A stretch of DNA of 5,348 nt from assembly GCA_023428365.1 (NCBI GenBank), contig JAEYYQ010000206.1, forward strand, positions 1 through 5,348, read 5' to 3'. The first letter of the stretch is position 1. The number at the start of each line of letters is the position of its first letter. Origin of the DNA: Pseudomonadota bacterium (GTDB lineage: Bacteria > Pseudomonadota > Alphaproteobacteria > Rhizobiales > Hyphomicrobiaceae). The notes beneath the pieces are model-generated. The model was not told where the DNA came from. It searched no databases and saw only the letters and a list, made by a program, of their open reading frames with translations. Positions 3,425-5,348 of the stretch are shown here, in pieces. The position numbers were made by a program, and so were the translations under genes.

Positions 3425-5348
3425 ATGACAGCCGCCCGCTCGTCGGCCGAACCGCTGGGCTCAAACTCGGCCGAGACGCCACCGATCGCCATGCAGCAGC
3501 CCGTTGTCACTCATTGGCATGGTAAAACGGTGAGCGACGCTTATGCTTGGCTGCGTGCCGACAACTGGCAGGAGGTGATGCGCGATCCTGCAATCCTGCC
3601 AGTCGACATCCGCACCCATCTGGAAGCCGAGAACGCGTACACCGAAGCCGTTCTCGCAGATACGAAGGACCTTCAGCAGAAGCTGTTCCAGGAGATGAAA
3701 GGGCGCATCAAGGAGGACGACAGCTCCGTACCTGCCCCCGATGGTCCCTGGGAGTATTTCACCAGTTACGTGACGGGCGGACAGTATCCGCTCGTCTGCC
3801 GCCGTCCGCGCGGCGGCGGTCCAGAACAGGTTCTGCTCGACGGCAACAAGGAAGCCGAGGGCAAACCGTACTGGCAGCTCGGCGGCGTCTCGCGCAGTCC
3901 GGATCACAGCCTTCTCGCCTACGCCGTAGACGATAAGGGATCCGAGCTTTTCACTGTTCGCTTCCGCAATCTGGAGACCGGCCAAGATCTGCCCGACGTT
4001 ATAGTCAACAGTCGCGGCGACATGGCCTGGGCCAACGACAATCGCACCCTGTTCTATGTTCAGCTCGACGAGAACCAGCGGCCACGCACGGTGCTGCGCC
4101 ACACCCTCGGCACGCCAAGCGAACAGGATCCGATCGTCTATCACGAGCCGGATGCAGGCTTTTACGTCGGCCTTGTCACCACCCAGTCGCACAAGTTCAT
4201 CGTCATCAACGCGCACGATCATCAGACGAGCGAGTGCCACCTCATCGATACCGATGCGCCGGACAAGCCGCTGCGCGTGGTTTCGCCTCGCCAGTTCGGC
4301 CACGAATACGGGATCGAACACCACGGCGATGACCTGATCATCACGACGAACTCAGCGGGTGCTGAGGATTTCCGCATCTGCACCGCGCCGGTCGATGCGC
4401 CTGATATGGGCAACTGGCGCGAGCTGATTTCGCACAAGCCGGGCCGCCTCATCATCGAAACAGTAGCGTTCAAGGACCATCTCGTCCGTCTCGAACGCGA
4501 GGACGGTCTGCCGCGTGTCACCATCCGCAAGTTCTCGGACGGCAGCGAGCACGCCATCGCCTTCGACGAGGAAGCCTATTCACTCGGCATCATGCCCGGC
4601 TACGAGTACGACACCAATGTGCTGCGCTTCAATTATTCGTCGATGACGACGCCGGCGCAGATCTTCGACTACGACATGGAAACCCGCACCCGCGACCTGC
4701 GCAAAATGCAGGAGGTGCCGAGCGGACATAATCCGACCGATTACATCACCAAGCGGCTCTATGCTCCGGCAGCGGATGGCGAAACGGTTCCGATCAGCGT
4801 GCTCTACCACAAGGACACACCGCTCGACGGTAACGCCCCCTTGTTCCTCTACGGTTACGGCAGCTACGGCATTTCAATTCCGGCGAGTTTCTCGATCACC
4901 CGTCTGTCCCTGGCCGATCGCGGTTTCATTTTTGCGATCGCGCATATCCGCGGAGGCAAGGAAAAAGGCTACCGCTGGTACAAGCTCGGCAAGCACAAGA
5001 TGAAGCGGAACACGTTCTCCGATTTCATCTCCGCCGGTGAGCACATGGTGACCAGCGGCTACACCCAGCGCGGCCGTATCGTCGCCAATGGCGGATCGGC
5101 CGGCGGCATGCTGATGGGCGTGGTCGCGAATTGGGCGCCGGATCTTTTCCTCGGCATCATCGCCGACGTTCCGTTCGTCGACGTCCTCAACACCATGCTC
5201 GACAAAGACCTGCCGCTGACACCGCCCGAGTGGCCCGAGTGGGGCAATCCGATCGAATCCACGGAAGACTTCGAGATCATTCGATCCTACAGCCCCTACG
5301 ACAATGTCGAGGCCAAGCGTTACCCGCACATCTTCGCGTTCGGCGGTC
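3425..5348 (+). CDS. ptrB: Oligopeptidase B / protease II, S9A prolyl-oligopeptidase family (partial, 3' end outside window)
   Basis: The first 641 codons of a serine peptidase that cleaves short peptides, classically after Arg/Lys (EC 3.4.21.83). The N-terminal part begins the S9 propeller region (DAYAWLRADNWQEVMRD near 38-54, then HLEAENAYT and PWEYFTSYVTGGQYPLVCRR). The alpha/beta hydrolase part carries LYGYGSYG (475-482; Y478 matches the oxyanion Tyr452 of the E. coli enzyme), FAIAHIRGG, and the nucleophile Ser558 in GGSAGGMLMG. The catalytic Asp should lie about two codons past the window end, and the His further on. Residue E602 matches E. coli E576, but P604 replaces E578, the partner glutamate for basic P1 residues. 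There is no signal peptide, so it is probably cytosolic. The start at 3425 is preceded by GGAG at 8 nt; Met23 is an alternative. It is co-oriented with msrB, 72 nt downstream, with a hairpin between. Confidence 0.95.
   Translation, partial: MTAARSSAEPLGSNSAETPPIAMQQPVVTHWHGKTVSDAYAWLRADNWQEVMRDPAILPVDIRTHLEAENAYTEAVLADTKDLQQKLFQEMKGRIKEDDSSVPAPDGPWEYFTSYVTGGQYPLVCRRPRGGGPEQVLLDGNKEAEGKPYWQLGGVSRSPDHSLLAYAVDDKGSELFTVRFRNLETGQDLPDVIVNSRGDMAWANDNRTLFYVQLDENQRPRTVLRHTLGTPSEQDPIVYHEPDAGFYVGLVTTQSHKFIVINAHDHQTSECHLIDTDAPDKPLRVVSPRQFGHEYGIEHHGDDLIITTNSAGAEDFRICTAPVDAPDMGNWRELISHKPGRLIIETVAFKDHLVRLEREDGLPRVTIRKFSDGSEHAIAFDEEAYSLGIMPGYEYDTNVLRFNYSSMTTPAQIFDYDMETRTRDLRKMQEVPSGHNPTDYITKRLYAPAADGETVPISVLYHKDTPLDGNAPLFLYGYGSYGISIPASFSITRLSLADRGFIFAIAHIRGGKEKGYRWYKLGKHKMKRNTFSDFISAGEHMVTSGYTQRGRIVANGGSAGGMLMGVVANWAPDLFLGIIADVPFVDVLNTMLDKDLPLTPPEWPEWGNPIESTEDFEIIRSYSPYDNVEAKRYPHIFAFGG

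Noticed and set aside
3461..4324. Long minus-strand open frame (287 codons) opposite the oligopeptidase gene
   Set aside because: It lies entirely antisense to a well-supported S9A peptidase, shows no recognisable domain, and long antisense frames are common in GC-rich genes.

Overview
The window looks like chromosomal DNA of an alphaproteobacterium, most likely of the order Hyphomicrobiales (Rhizobiales). It has GC-rich coding sequence, a MucR/Ros zinc-finger regulator, a DUF6456-type protein paired with a stand-alone DnaA domain-IV protein, and an oligopeptidase B of the rhizobial type. I see no mobile element, CRISPR array, tRNA or rRNA, and the gene content is that of an ordinary core-genome region.

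Left part (1-1384): the 3' end of an unidentified plus-strand gene (2-154) faces a two-gene minus-strand operon. The operon runs from a 126-residue protein made of little more than a DnaA-type DNA-binding domain (1384-1004) into a 267-residue DUF6456-type protein (974-171), with 29 nt between them. Middle part (1385-2386): a 113-residue conserved protein of unknown function on the plus strand (1615-1956) is preceded by a hairpin that contains its own Shine-Dalgarno sequence. It converges, with only 10 nt between stop codons, on mucR (2386-1967, minus).

Intergenic region 2387-2914: this 528-nt gap between divergent mucR and msrB is much more AT-rich than its surroundings and holds most of the regulatory-looking sequence. 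It contains a hairpin in the mucR leader, a weak mucR promoter candidate, two neighbouring inverted repeats, a TTCGAT repeat cluster, and four of the eight GANTC (CcrM methylation) sites I could find by eye in the window.

Right part (2915-5348): msrB (methionine-R-sulfoxide reductase) is followed after 72 nt, containing an 11-bp-arm hairpin, by a co-oriented oligopeptidase B gene (ptrB/opdB). The window ends about two codons before the expected catalytic Asp of that gene. MsrB repairs oxidised methionine and oligopeptidase B degrades peptides, so a loose role in protein damage and turnover is plausible but unproven.

No clearly new multi-gene system is evident. The points most worth following are the DnaA-domain-IV/DUF6456 pair with an altered recognition motif, the GANTC cluster between mucR and msrB, the SD-sequestering hairpin at 1592-1612, and active-site departures in MsrB (no usual resolving Cys) and oligopeptidase B (one of two specificity glutamates replaced by Pro).
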